DNA of 64,000 bases from Primulina eburnea (lineage: Eukaryota; Streptophyta; Magnoliopsida; Lamiales; Gesneriaceae), in contig NC_133101.1 in the NCBI RefSeq assembly GCF_022965805.1, positions 18,881,054-18,945,053 of the forward strand, given 5' to 3'. The position numbers were made by a program, and so were the translations under genes. This document shows positions 53,821 to 64,000 of this stretch, piece by piece (within the stretch, counting starts at the first letter, position 1; every line of letters begins with the position of its first letter). Under the pieces are notes generated by a model. It saw only the letters and a list, made by a program, of their open reading frames with translations, did no database searches and had not been told where the DNA came from.

Positions 53821-55242
53821 TCAATTTTGATCCTGCAGATCCACTGTGGTCGGCTCATCGGGTATGGCACCAACATGATAAATCTTCAGCCTATGTCCAT
53901 TTACTTTGAAAGTTCCAGTTGTTGCACTAGTGATCTCCACTGTCCCGTAGGGGAAAACTTGCGTGATAGTGTATGGTCCAGACCACCGTGAACGCAACTT
54001 ACCTGGCATCAATTTCAGTCGAGAATTGTATAACAGTACCAGTTGTCCCACCACAAATTCTCGATGAACGATGTTCTGATCATGCCAACGTTTTGTTTTC
54101 TCTTTGTAAAGCTTGGCATTCTCGTAAGCCTCCAACCTAAACTCGTCCAATTCATTCAGCTGCAGAACTCTCTCATCACCTGTTGCTTTAGCATCAAAAT
54201 TCAAGAATTTAGTAGCCCAGTAAGCCTTATGTTCAAGTTCAACAGGTAGGTGACATGATTTCCCATACAGCAATTTAAAAGGAGACATGCCAATGGGGGT
54301 TTTGAAAGCAATGCGGTATGCCCACAGTGCATCGTCGAGTTTCCTAGACCATTCTTTCCTCGAAGCACCGACAGTCTTCTCAAGAATGCATTTAAGTTCT
54401 CTGTTCGAAACTTCGACTTGGCCACTAGTTTGTGGGTGATAAGGTGTCGCCACCTTATGTCGGACCCCATACTTAGCCAACATACTGTCAAATTGACGAT
54501 TGCAAAAGTGAGTGCCCCCATCGCTAATAATGGCTCTAGGTGTGCCAAACCGTGAGAAAATATTTTTCATGAGAAATTGAATGACGACCCTAGAATCATT
54601 AGTTTTGCATGCAATTGCCTCTACCCATTTAGACACATAGTCTACAGCCACCAATATGTACTTGTTCCCAAAATAAACCGGGAACGGACCCATGAAATCG
54701 ATACCCCACACATCAAATAATTCACACACAAGAATATTATTGAGAGGTAACTCATGTCGCCTGGAGATATTACCTGTGCGCTGACAGTCTGGACATTTTG
54801 TGACATATTCATGCTAGTCCTTAAACAAAGTAGGCCAATAAAAACAAGACTGGAGGACTTTGGACGCAGTTCTAGTTCTAGTTGCCCCAAAGTGGCCTCC
54901 AGCCGGACCAGCATGACAATGAAACAAAATTTCACTTACCTCTTCTTGGGGTACACATCTACGGATTATACCGTCTGCACATATTTTAAACAAATAAGGA
55001 TCCTCCCACAAATAATATTTCAAATCGGAGAAAATTTTTTTCCTTTGCTGATAAGTAAAATGGGGAGGAATGAACTTACTTGAAAGATAGTTAACAAAAT
55101 CAGCATACCACGGTAAATTGGTGATCTCAAAGAGTTGCTCATCTGGAAAATTGTCTCGAATAATGTCATTGGTTTGAATCGGGTTTTCCAAACGAGAAAG
55201 ATGGTCTGTAACTTGATTTTCTGTGCCCTTCCTATCGATTAT
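53821..55242 (-). pseudogene. TE10 integrase
   Basis: The frame is continuous from 55242 down to the stop at 53821, apart from one TAA or TAG at about 54814. Before that stop lies a conserved linker (NLPWYADFVNYL, LWEDPYLFK) and the zinc-binding histidines (HCHAGPAGGH). After it come the zinc-binding cysteines (CPDCQR) and, in the 302-codon C-terminal part starting at 54729, the catalytic D11, D70 and E106 with exact D-35-E spacing. A GPY-like segment [14 protein letters not shown] lies near the C-terminus, and there is no chromodomain, as expected for Athila. One substitution would account for the break. Integrase inserts the element's cDNA. Confidence 0.9.
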
Positions 55243-56403
55243 TTACAAGTCAAACTCCTGTAACAAAAGAATCCAGCGAATTAGTCTTGGTTTTGCATCC
55301 TTCTTGGACATCACATATTTCAATGCTGAATGGTCGATGTGCACGACAACTTTACTCCCTATCAAATATGATCTAAACTTGTCCAAAGCAAACACCACGG
55401 CAAGGAGCTCTTTTTCTGTAGTGGCATAGTTCAGTTGGGCAGCTGACAGTGTCATGCTAGCGTAGTGGATGACATGGATGCATTTTGCTCTCTTTTGTCC
55501 TAACACTGCCCCTAGCGCTGTGTCGCTTGCATCACACATCACCTCAATTGGCGACCCCCAGTCAGGTGCTATCATCACAGGTGCTGTGATTAACGTCTCT
55601 TTCAAAATCTGAAATGCCTGCACACACTCAGCAGAAAAATCAAAAGGTACATCTTTTATCAGTAAATTAGTCATAGGTTTGGAAATGCTAGAGAAATCTT
55701 TTATAAAGCGTCTGTAGAATCCCGCATGCCCAAGAAAACTACGCACTCCTCTAATGTTGGTTGGGGCTGGGAGTTTCTCAATTACTTCAATCTTTGCCTT
55801 ATCAACCTCAATCCAATTTTCAGAAATTTTATGTCCCAACACTATTCCCTCTCTCACCATGAAATGACATTTTTCCCAGTTCAAGACTAAATTCGACTTC
55901 TCACATCTCTCCAAAACCTTAGACAGGTTAATTAAACAAGTATCAAACGAGGAGCCAAATACAGAAAAGTCATCCATGAATATCTCGATAAAGTCCTCAA
56001 TCATGTCATGAAAAATTGCCATCATGCATCGCTGAAAAGTTGCTGGTGCATTACATAGGCCGAATGGCATCCACTTATATGCAAATGTCCCGTAAGGACA
56101 AGTAAAAGTGGTTTTCTCCAGATCTTCAGGATCAATAGGAATTTGCATATAACCAGAATAACCATCCAGGAAACAGTAAAAAGAATGTCCAGCTAACCTT
56201 TCTAACATTTGATCGATAAAAGGGAGGGGGAAGTGGTCTTTACGGGTAGCGTCGTTAAGTTTTCTATAATCGATGCAAACACGCCACCCCATAACAGTTC
56301 TCGTGGGAATTAATTCATTATTATCATTTTTCACAACAGTGATCCCACCTTTCTTTGGAACAACTTGCACTGGACTAACCCACCTACTATCAGAAATCGG
56401 TTA
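55243..56403 (-). pseudogene. TE10 reverse transcriptase and RNase H
   Basis: This is bounded by two stops in the pol frame, at 56401-56403 and 55243-55245, so 375 codons are open. RT blocks are [33 protein letters not shown] and [12 protein letters not shown], and the catalytic FMDD of [11 protein letters not shown]. The thumb ([19 protein letters not shown]) leads into RNase H with [29 protein letters not shown] and [10 protein letters not shown]. All catalytic residues are visible. RNA-dependent DNA synthesis and template removal are the expected activities, but the flanking stops prevent a full polyprotein. Confidence 0.9.
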
Positions 56404-57393
56404 AATAATACCTGAATCCAGTAGCTTAATCACCTCTTTCTTCACCACCTCTTGCATAGCCGGGTTTAGACGTCTTTGAGGTTGGGTAGATGTCTTGTGG
56501 TCAGACTCCATCAGAATTTTGTGCATGCACATGGAGGAGCTGATCCCTTTTATCTCTGCAATACTCCAACCTATGGCCTTGATGTTATCTCTCAAGACTC
56601 GCAGCAGCTTTTCTTCCTCCATACCTGTCAAAGTAGATGAAACAATTACTGGCAATTTATCATTATCAAGTAAAAACAGATATTTTAAGTGCGAAGGAAG
56701 AGGTTTCATCTCTAGGATTGGGGCTTCTTCGATGGATGACTTTAAAGGTCTTGGAGTATGCCCAAGCTCCCCAATCCTAGAATTTACCGTCCTTGAAATT
56801 GGTCTGCCTGCTTCCAGATATTGCATATATTCCTTAACATCCTCACTTTCCAACTCTCCGGGGCATGAACCAGTCAAACAAATCTCCAAAAGATCGTCAC
56901 CTATCAATTCCTGCAAACCACACTCAACCAGCTCGTCAGTAGAATCAATTCTAAGACAATCAGATGTATCATTAGGATATTTGATGAACTGAAAAACATT
57001 AAACACCACACTCTCATCATTCAGTCTCAACACCAACTCACCCTTTTGTACATCTATCAGAGCTTTCCCAGTGGCTAAAAACGGTCTTCCTAAAATAAGA
57101 GTAATCTCACGATCCTCTTCCATATCCAACACAACAAAATCAACCGGAAAAATGAACTTGTCAACCTTTACTAACACATCCTCTACAACTCCCCTAGGAT
57201 ATTTAATGGATCTATCAGCTAACTGGAGGGAAATTGTAGTTGGCTTCACTTCACCTATTTTTAGCTTCTCAAAACATGAATATGGCATCAAGTTGATGCT
57301 TGCACCTAAGTCACACAAAGCTTTAGCCAAAAATAAAGCTCCTATGGTACAAGGGATAGAGAAGCTACCTGGGTCCTTAGCTTTTGGAGGCAA
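56404..57393 (-). pseudogene. TE10 protease and pre-RT linker
   Basis: This frame starts just after a one-base deletion near 57385 that separates it from gag. The aspartic protease has the Athila motif CDLGASINLMP near its N-terminus, followed by ADRSIKYPRGVVEDVLVKV and LILGRPFLATGKALIDV. A long acidic linker leads to the RT N-terminal segment (GISSSMCMHKILME, RRLNPAMQEVVKKEV) and then TAA at 56401. The frame is shared with RT and integrase, so pol is a single frame with three stops. Confidence 0.9.
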
Positions 57394-58604
57394 TTATTTT
57401 GTAAAATTGCAGAGCATTCCTCCGAAAGCTTAACTGTCTCAAAGTTAACCAATTTCCTCTTGTTCGATAAAATCTCCTTAAGAAATTTTGCATATGAGGG
57501 CATTTGAGCTAAAGCTTCTGCAAATGGGATATTTATATGTAGTTTTTTGAAAATCTCAAGAAATTTTGAAAATTGAGTATCCAATTGCAGTTGCTTAGCT
57601 CTTTGGGGAAAAGGGAGTGACTTAATATCAATATTGGAGTTTGAGTTTAGAGACTTACCTTTCTCCCTTGCGTCCTCTGACCTTTGCTTGGGTAACTCCT
57701 TCTCCTTCACATCGATCACTTCCTGCTTTATGGGAGACGTCACCGTGACTGCATTGACACCTTTTGGATTCTTTTCCGTGTCACTAGGTAGTGAACCCGG
57801 AGCTCGTGTAGCCATTTGTGTTGCCAACTGCCCCAATTGCGTCTCCACTCTTTGCATCATGGCATCATGGTTTTGCCATCTCATCTCATTCCCGGCTATG
57901 TACTTTGCAAGCATATCCTCGAGATTTGGCTTGCTATCCTGTGGCTTGAAACCGGGTGTCATAGAAGTTCCAGCACCTTGCGGAGGTCTAGGTGGTTGCT
58001 GAGGAGGTTTCTGTTGTGCGGGATGCTGCGGAGGATTAAACTGTAGTTGCTCACCAGAATTTTCTGACGGTTTCCACCCAAAATTCGGGTGATTCCTCCA
58101 GCCTGGATTATATGAGAAACTGTATGGATTATATTGCTGACGACCCTGGTTTCCCACATAATTTACTGAATCTCCTCCAAAGCACTGTATTCCCTCAACA
58201 GACGTATCGGGCATGAATGGAATGTCAGTAGATGATCCACCAACTATCTCAGCATTTCCCTGAATTTGATGCGCTGGCTTGACTGGTACTGATTTTTTCG
58301 CTTGCAACTGTGCCATCTGATGTGTCAACCCATCAAGCTTCGCTGAGATCGCCGTGAAAGCATCCATCTCAAGAAATCCGACTTTCTTTTCCCTGCGGTT
58401 GTCTTGCCAACCCACATTGCTCTCTGCCATATTAGATATGATTTCAAGCGCTGCGGTTGGCGTTTTCCTATATAAGCTTCCGTTTGCTGCCGCATCGAGC
58501 ATAGATCTCACAGAAGGATCCACCCCGTAGTAAAACGTCTCAACCTGCTGGCCTACCAAAAAACCATGTCTGGGGCACATCCTCAACATCTTTTTAAACC
58601 TTGC
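57394..58604 (-). pseudogene. gag: TE10 Gag, C-terminal part, cut by TE11
   Basis: Gag enters at 58604 from beyond TE11 and is open to the frameshift near 57385. Visible features are the end of the Gag core (RMCPRHGF, FYYGVDPSVRSMLDAAANGS), the motif YNPGWRNHPNFGW, a Pro/Gln-rich tract, a coiled-coil-like segment with VETQLGQLATQM, and the conserved region before protease (FLEIFKKLHINIPFAEALAQMPSYAKFLKEIL). I find no CCHC knuckle where TE8 has one. The N-terminus, primer site and 5' LTR lie beyond the window. Confidence 0.88.
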
Positions 58605-58795
58605 TGATAGGACTCGTTTTTACGTGTTTTTAGTGTTGGTTTTGAGTCGCATTCATGCATCATATTAGTTTGTTTTAGTTTAATTTAGCATTTTTTTAGC
58701 ATTATCTAGCATGCGACTGATCTCGTGTGTTTTGTGGTTATTTTGTAGGATTTGAACCAAAAAGTGGGAGAATAATTGCCAAGCATCGAGAAGGA

Positions 58796-58987
58796 CTCGC
58801 TAGGGCCGGTCAAAAGTGACCGCCCCAGCGAGAATGTTGGTCTAGCCGAGAATATTTTGCGTGAGTGTCTCGCTAGGGCGGTCAAAAGTGACCGCCCCAG
58901 CGAGACCAGGGACATGGCCGAGGAACTTTCTGCGAGAACCTCTCGCTAGGGCGGACACTTTTGACCGCCCTAGCGAGACACTCACGC
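58796..58987 (+). repeat. CGCTAGGGCGGTC/GACCGCCC dyad array in TE11 LTR (U3)
   Basis: Three units of 38 bp (58796-58833, 58868-58905, 58941-58978) each pair TCTCGCTAGGGCGGTC with its near inverse around AAAAG or a similar spacer. In addition 58859-58890 and 58956-58987 form a perfect 32-bp inverted repeat. The array occupies 191-383 bp of the LTR. Confidence 0.92.
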
Positions 58988-59147
58988 AAGGCTAGGAGCA
59001 AGGGAGATTTCGAAGACCTCGAGATTTCCACCATAGACCTAAAACACATGGGGGCGCCGTTTTTCAGACCATTCTCATTTTTTTCATCATATTTTCTTGG
59101 AGAAAGGCTAGGAGCAAGGGAGATTTCGAAGACCTCGAGATTTCCAC
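58988..59147 (+). repeat. 44-bp direct repeat in TE11 LTR
   Basis: The segments 58988-59031 and 59104-59147 are identical over 44 bp (they begin AAGGCTAGGAGCAAGGGAG) and start 116 bp apart. Directly downstream of the dyad array. Confidence 0.9.
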
Positions 59148-60021
59148 GCGTCGTGACGGTCATCCGTCGTCATCTTTAGTATTTTCATTATTCAGTTTTT
59201 ATTTCTTAGATTGTTGTTGGTTTTTATTATGAATTTTAGTAGCTAAACTCTAGATTTGTTGGGATTTGAGGGGATCCTACCCCGTACTCGGTGTTGAACA
59301 TTATTTATCGACGGTTTTATGAGTGATTTGTTTATGCTATTGTTCGTTCTTGTTTCAATCGAAGCCTAGCTAAATTCTTTTGATTATGTCATGTTGTTGA
59401 TGATTTCGATAGAATAATTGACAATAGGATCGAATAGTATAGACCACGGATTTACAATTTTAGTTGATATACGGAATTGGATACGTGTCGATAGTGATAA
59501 TTCACCCGGATGAAAGCTAGCGGATTCCATAGAACGTAATGCAATCTTGAACTGTTAAATAATTGAGGATACTTGATTACTGCATGTTTGTGATTAGTAT
59601 TAATATAGCTCGACAGAGTATATTAATTAGTCTAGGGAATTCCGTAGAATGCACGAGTAAGAGTCGAGTATAATTATTTAAACACGAGTGGTAGGTGAAC
59701 TGATAATTCCCAACAAATTCATTTCTCATTTGATTTTAATCCAAATTAATCATTGATTCCTTGAATACGTTTTCCTTGCATTTTAATTGTTTTAGTTGTT
59801 TCAGTTACATTAGTTTAATCATCCAATCATTTTATCGTTACTAAAGAATTTTTACTTGAAAATAAAAAATATTGTAACACAGTCCTTGTGGAACGATACT
59901 CGTATTCACTTACATTTATTATAACTTGACTATCGTGCACTTGCGATATTTAAATCGAGCTTTCAATTATAAAATAAATTTTGGGACTATTCACTTTGAA
60001 AGTTTTGCTCGATCAAGTTTT

Positions 60022-60039
60022 TGGCGCCGTTGCCGGGGA
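60022..60039 (+). promoter_or_regulatory. TE11 primer binding site (tRNA-Asp)
   Basis: TGGCGCCGTTGCCGGGGA is complementary to the 3' end of plant tRNA-Asp and begins 7 bases after the LTR end, the same spacing as TE8. The leader runs to the gag ATG at 60143. Confidence 0.92.
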
Positions 60040-60142
60040 GTGTTGATTCAGAATTTTTTTATTTTTCGTTTAAACTCTTTAGTATTATTTATTTTATTGT
60101 TATTTGATACTCTCATTTTGTTGCAGATCTTTCTTGGGGTGC

Positions 60143-62866
60143 ATGCGAAGATCACTCGAGTTTAAGCTTGAGCCTTTTGATCCCGAGATTGAACGCACAG
60201 CTAGACGTCGACTACAGCAGCAAAGAGCAAAGGAAAGAATGGAAGAAGAGCAACACAGAGAGGAGCCAAGGCGTATACCGATGATGGATTATGCACAGCC
60301 GTCTCTTGATGGATCACGTCCAAGCATCATAAGACCAGTCATCCGAGCTAATCAGTTTGAGATCAAGCCAGCTATCATTCAGATGATTCATAACACTGTC
60401 CAATTTGGGGGAAGTGCACTTGACGACCCTAATTCTCATATAGCTGACTTTCTTGAAATTTTTGATACTTTTAAGTTTAATGGCGTATCTAATGATGCTG
60501 TTCATTTGCGTTTATTTCCATTTTCACTAAGAGAGAAAGCTAAGTCGTGGTTAAACTGTTTGCCTGTAGGGTCTATTACTACATGGGAGGATATGGCAAA
60601 GGCATTCCTGATCAAGTACTTTCCTCCGTCGAAGACTATGAAGCTTAGAGCCGACATCACTACTTTTGCTCAATATGAGCAAGAGTTACTTTATGAGGCA
60701 TGGGAGCGCTACAAGGACTTGTTAAGGAGATGTCCACACCATGAGCTGCCTCTTGGGTTAGTTGTTCAAACTTTCTATTACGGTCTGCTTACTCCTAACC
60801 GTACTATGATAGATGCTGCTGCATGTGGTAACTTACTGAGAAAAACGACTGAGGAAGGATATGAGTTATTGAAAGAGATGGCTGCTAGTAGCTATCACCC
60901 TCAGTCTGATAGGCAGAGGCGAGGTGCTGGAGTTAATCAAGTTAATGATCTGTCGGTGGTTACAGCACAGTTAGAGGCTTTGAATAGAAAGATTGATGGG
61001 ATGAGTGCGAGTGGGTCGGCTATGCGTCTGCAAGAAATTTTCTGTGATAAGTTTGGGGGTGAGCATGACGTGCATGATTGCCAAGATGGAAATCCATTCT
61101 ATGTGCCTGAGGGAGCACCGGTAAAACAAGTGGGATTCCAGAACCGTCCAAGAAATGACCCTTATTCGAACACATATAATCCGGGATGGAGGAATCACCC
61201 AAACTTTTCATGGGGAGGTCAAAACAACCAGAATCGCCAGCAAAGAGGTCCACCATATGGGATGCACCAAGGATTCAAGCAAGAACCGCCTCGGGAGGAG
61301 AAGTCAAATTTAGAGCAAATGATGACTAAATTTATTTCTGCAACAGAGATGAGATTTCAGAACCAAGATGCATCCATAAAGGGGTTAGAGACTCAAATTA
61401 GACAATTGGCTAAGTTGATTGCTAATAGGGAGCAAGGAGCTTTGCCAAGTAACACGGAAACTAACCCAAGGGAACATGTGAAGGCTGTGGAATTGCGTAG
61501 TGGAAAGGCACTCGAGTCTAATGAGGAAAAGACCAAGCATGGTGAGGAGGAGGTGAAAAATCAAGGAGGTAAGTCTTCTAACTCTACATCTACACCTATT
61601 GCACAGAATAAAATTGTTATCCCTCTCCCTTTTCCTGCAGCAATGAAGAAAGCTAAATTAGATGCACAATTTGGTAAATTTCTTGAGATATTCAAAAAAT
61701 TGCATATTAACATTCCTTTTCCTGATGCTTTATTGAATATGCCAAGTTATGAAAAATTCTTGAAAGATATCTTAGCAAATAAGCGGAAGCTAGAAGATCA
61801 TATGACTGTGAATTTGACTGAAAATTGCTCTGCTTTAGTTCAAAATAAGATGCCTCCTAAGCAAAAAGATCCAGGGAGTTTCTCTATACCTTGCATTATT
61901 GGTGACATTAATTTTCATAAAGCTCAATGTGATCTTGGTGCAAGTATTAATCTGATGCCTTTTTTTGTGTTTAGGAGACTGGGATTAGGTGAGCCCAAGC
62001 CAACTAGGATGTCGTTGCAGCTGGCTGATAGATCTGTCAAGTATCCACGTGGGATTATCGAAGATGTTTTGGTGAAAGTGGATAAGTTTATTTTCCCTGC
62101 AGATTTTGTGATACTTGACATGGAGGAAGATGTAGAGATGCCTTTAATCCTAGGGAGACCATTTCTGGCTACAGGGAAAGCACTGATTGATGTTGAAGAG
62201 GGGAAATTAAGACTGAGAGTTGGAGAAGAAGAAATTATTTTTGATGTCTTTAATACTCTCAAGCACACAATGCACAATGATAGTTGTTTTCGTATTGATG
62301 TCCTAGATTCTCTCGTTTGTGATTTTGTGCAGGATGGATTGAAGGAACCATTGGAGGTCACCCTCACTACTGAAAAGCCGGAGGATGAGCTAGACGAGGA
62401 AGAGATAGAGATGGTAGCTCACTTGAATGCCATTCCACCTTGGAGAAAGCAAGTTAGGCTTAGACTAGAGGAATTGGGAGACAGAAAAGATTTAATGCCT
62501 CAAAAGTCGAGCCTAGAGGAGCCACCTATTTTGGAGCTCAAACCACTACCTCCACATCTCAAGTACGTATATTTAGGAGAAAATAATAAACTGCCTGTTA
62601 TTATTTCCTCTTCTTTGACAGATGATATGGAGAGTAAGCTCTTTGGAGTCCTTAAGGAGCATAAAAGAGCATTCGCTTGGAAGGTTTTGGACATAAAAGG
62701 GATAAGTCCTTCGATCTGTATGCACAAAATTCTCATGGAAGATAAATACTCACCTCTAGCACAACCACAAAGGAGACTCAATCCAAATATGCAAGAGGTA
62801 GTAAAAGCTGAAACAATCAAACTTCTGGATGCAGGTATTATCTATCCTATCTCCGATAGTGCGTAG
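60143..62866 (+). pseudogene. gag-pol: TE11 Gag-protease and pre-RT linker
   Basis: The ATG at 60143 (GCATGCG context) starts a frame of 907 codons ending at TAG 62864-62866. The upstream in-frame TTG at 60104 is not needed. In order: an Arg/Glu-rich N-terminus, the Athila Gag core (IIQMIHNTVQFGG, HLRLFPFSLREKAKSWL, WERYKDLLRRCPHHELP), a degenerate zinc knuckle whose second Cys is Phe (CDKFGGEHDVHDC), WRNHPNFSW, a coiled-coil-like stretch, the conserved pre-protease block, and the protease with DLGASINLMP at about residue 597 and LILGRPFLATGKALIDV. The linker to RT follows. This is the longest open frame in the window. The stop falls at the RT start, so only Gag-protease could be made. Confidence 0.92.
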
Positions 62867-64000
62867 GTAAGTCCTGTACAATGTGTGCCTAAAAAGGGTG
62901 GGATCACTGTTATTACTAATTAAAAAAATGAGTTGATTCCCACTCGAACTGTTACGGGTTGGCGTGTGTGCATAGATTATAGGAAGTTGAATAATGCCAC
63001 CCGTAAAGACCACTTTCCCCTTCCCTTTATCGATCAAATGCTTGAAAGGTTAGCGGGTCATGAATTTTATTGCTTTTTGGATGGGTATTCAGGGTACAAC
63101 CAAATTATGATTGCGCCGGAGGACCAAGAGAAGACCACTTTCACTTGTCCTTACAGCACTTTTGCTTTTAGACGAATGCCCTTTGGTTTGTGTAATGCGC
63201 CGGCCACTTTTCAGCGATGCATGACTGCTATATTTCACGACATGATAGAAACGTTTCTTGAAATTTTTATGGATGACTTCTCAATATTTGGCTCATCTTT
63301 TGATGATTGTTTGCAGAATTTGAAGGTGGTGTTGAAGAGATGCGAGGAGACGAATTTGGTACTTAATTGGTAAAAATGCCACTTCATGGTACAAGAGGGC
63401 ATTGTCCTAGGGCACAAGATTTCGGGGCACGGAATAGAGGTGTACAAGACGAAAGTTGAAGTTATCAAGAACTTACCACCTCCGGTGTCCATAAAGGGAG
63501 TTAGAAGTTTTCTAGGCCACGCCGGCTTCTACCGGCGTTTTATCAAAGATTTCTCTAGGATTGCAAAACCTCTATCTTCTTTACTCATGAAAGATGCGCC
63601 TTTTGATTTTACGTCGGATTGTTTGCAAGCATACAAGAAGTTGAAGGAGCGCTTGGTGACGGCTCCTGTCTTGGTGGCACCGGATTGGGATCTACCTTTC
63701 GAGGTCATGTGCGATGCCCAGTGATACTGCGGTTGGTGCTGTCCTCGGCCAAAGACTGAATAAGGTATTTCACACTATATACTATGCAAGTAGGACTCTA
63801 GATGAAGCACAATTAAATTATGCCACCACTGAAAAAGAGTTGCTTGCAGTAGTGTTTGCACTTGACAAGTTCCACTCATACCTTGTTTTGTCGAAAGTAA
63901 CTGTGTTTACTGATCACTCTGCCCTTAAATATTTACTTGCCAAGAAAGATGCAAAGCCACGCTTACTTCGGTGGATTTTATTGTTGCAAGAATATGATGT
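62867..64000 (+). pseudogene. TE11 reverse transcriptase and RNase H, running off the window
   Basis: This is the same frame as gag, with TAA at about 62921 and TAA at 63371-63373. A one-base insertion near 63718 moves the rest to another frame. RT shows [56 protein letters not shown] and the catalytic FMDD of [11 protein letters not shown] at about 63270. The thumb and RNase H follow, with the [15 protein letters not shown] and [10 protein letters not shown] segments in the shifted frame up to the window edge. Each break is a single-base change, so decay is recent. Integrase must lie beyond 64000. Confidence 0.9.

Larger units (their letters stand above)
48150..58604 (-). mobile_element. TE10: Athila-type retrotransposon, 5' end outside the window
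   Basis: Read on the minus strand, the order from the right is gag (cut by TE11), protease, RT, RNase H, integrase, a GC-rich array, an extra ORF, a long untranslated region, the stem-loop and purine tract, and the 3' LTR at 48150-49661. Gag-pol is broken by one frameshift and three stops but is otherwise well preserved. The extra 3' ORF and its array set it apart from TE8 and TE11 as far as these can be seen. Confidence 0.88.
58605..60015 (+). repeat. TE11 5' LTR
   Basis: It is 1411 bp, from TGATAGGACTCG to CTCGATCA, followed by AGTTTT and the primer site. It contains a dyad array (58796-58987), a 44-bp direct repeat (58988-59031 and 59104-59147), and the Athila block CCTTGTGGAACGATACTCG near 59884. 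Short ORFs inside are not genes. Confidence 0.85.
58605..64000 (+). mobile_element. TE11: Athila-type retrotransposon, 3' part outside the window
   Basis: The innermost element of the stack: LTR 58605-60015, tRNA-Asp primer site at 60022, gag-protease in one 908-codon frame, then RT and RNase H to the window end. Only three stops and one frameshift break gag-pol over 3.9 kb. It interrupts TE10 gag. The other target-site copy is out of view. Confidence 0.88.

Noticed and set aside
54754..55083. Plus-strand ORFs opposite TE10 pol (also 56495-56992, 57634-58002)
   Set aside because: They are antisense shadows of integrase, protease and gag, which show clear conserved motifs on the minus strand.

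Overview
The window comes from a land-plant nuclear genome, most likely a eudicot, but the sequence does not let me name the species. It is repeat-rich intergenic DNA. I find no host gene, tRNA, rRNA or CRISPR array. Essentially every base belongs to one of eleven nested Ty3/gypsy LTR retrotransposons. The TE1-TE7 and TE9 group is of Tekay (chromovirus) type, with primer sites matching initiator tRNA-Met. TE8, TE10 and TE11 are of Athila type; TE8 and TE11 have tRNA-Asp primer sites. I numbered the elements TE1 to TE11 by left edge.

Layout. TE1 (+) is the base of the stack: a long-LTR element with a gene-free interior, seen at 1-632, 15190-15769 and 23610-25791. Its 5' LTR holds TE2 (-; solo LTR, 633-15189), which itself holds TE3 (-; complete Tekay element, 2428-13635). 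TE4 (+; defective Tekay element, 15770-23609) lies further along the same LTR. TE1's 3' LTR is broken by TE5 (LTR fragment, 25792-26514). TE5 is broken by TE6 (+; Tekay element, 26515-36153). TE6 holds TE7 (+; solo LTR, 30389-33794) and is broken by TE8 (+; Athila, 36154-48149). TE8 holds TE9 (-; defective Tekay element, 38320-46351) and is broken by TE10 (-; Athila, 48150-58604). TE10 is broken by TE11 (+; Athila), which runs off the window. The deepest path is TE1>TE5>TE6>TE8>TE10>TE11, six levels. All five insertions whose two ends are visible have 5-bp target duplications, two perfect and three with one mismatch.

Gene content is retroviral: Gag with zinc knuckles, protease, reverse transcriptase, RNase H, integrase, a chromodomain in TE3, and an extra 3' ORF in TE10. 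Every pol is broken by stops or frameshifts. TE4 and TE9 appear to share an RNase H deletion although their LTR pairs are still very similar, so they look like a non-autonomous lineage moved in trans.

Two cis-element patterns stand out. First, a short stem-loop with an AGGA or GGGA loop sits 18-20 nt upstream of every visible 3' LTR. Its stem changes by paired substitutions between elements and spans Tekay and Athila types. Second, five elements (TE4, TE6, TE9, TE10, TE11) carry arrays of GC-rich inverted-repeat dyads in the first ~120-480 bp of the LTR, before the TATA box where one is recognisable. The dyad sequences differ between families but the architecture and position agree. TE10 carries a second such array just upstream of its 3' ORF.
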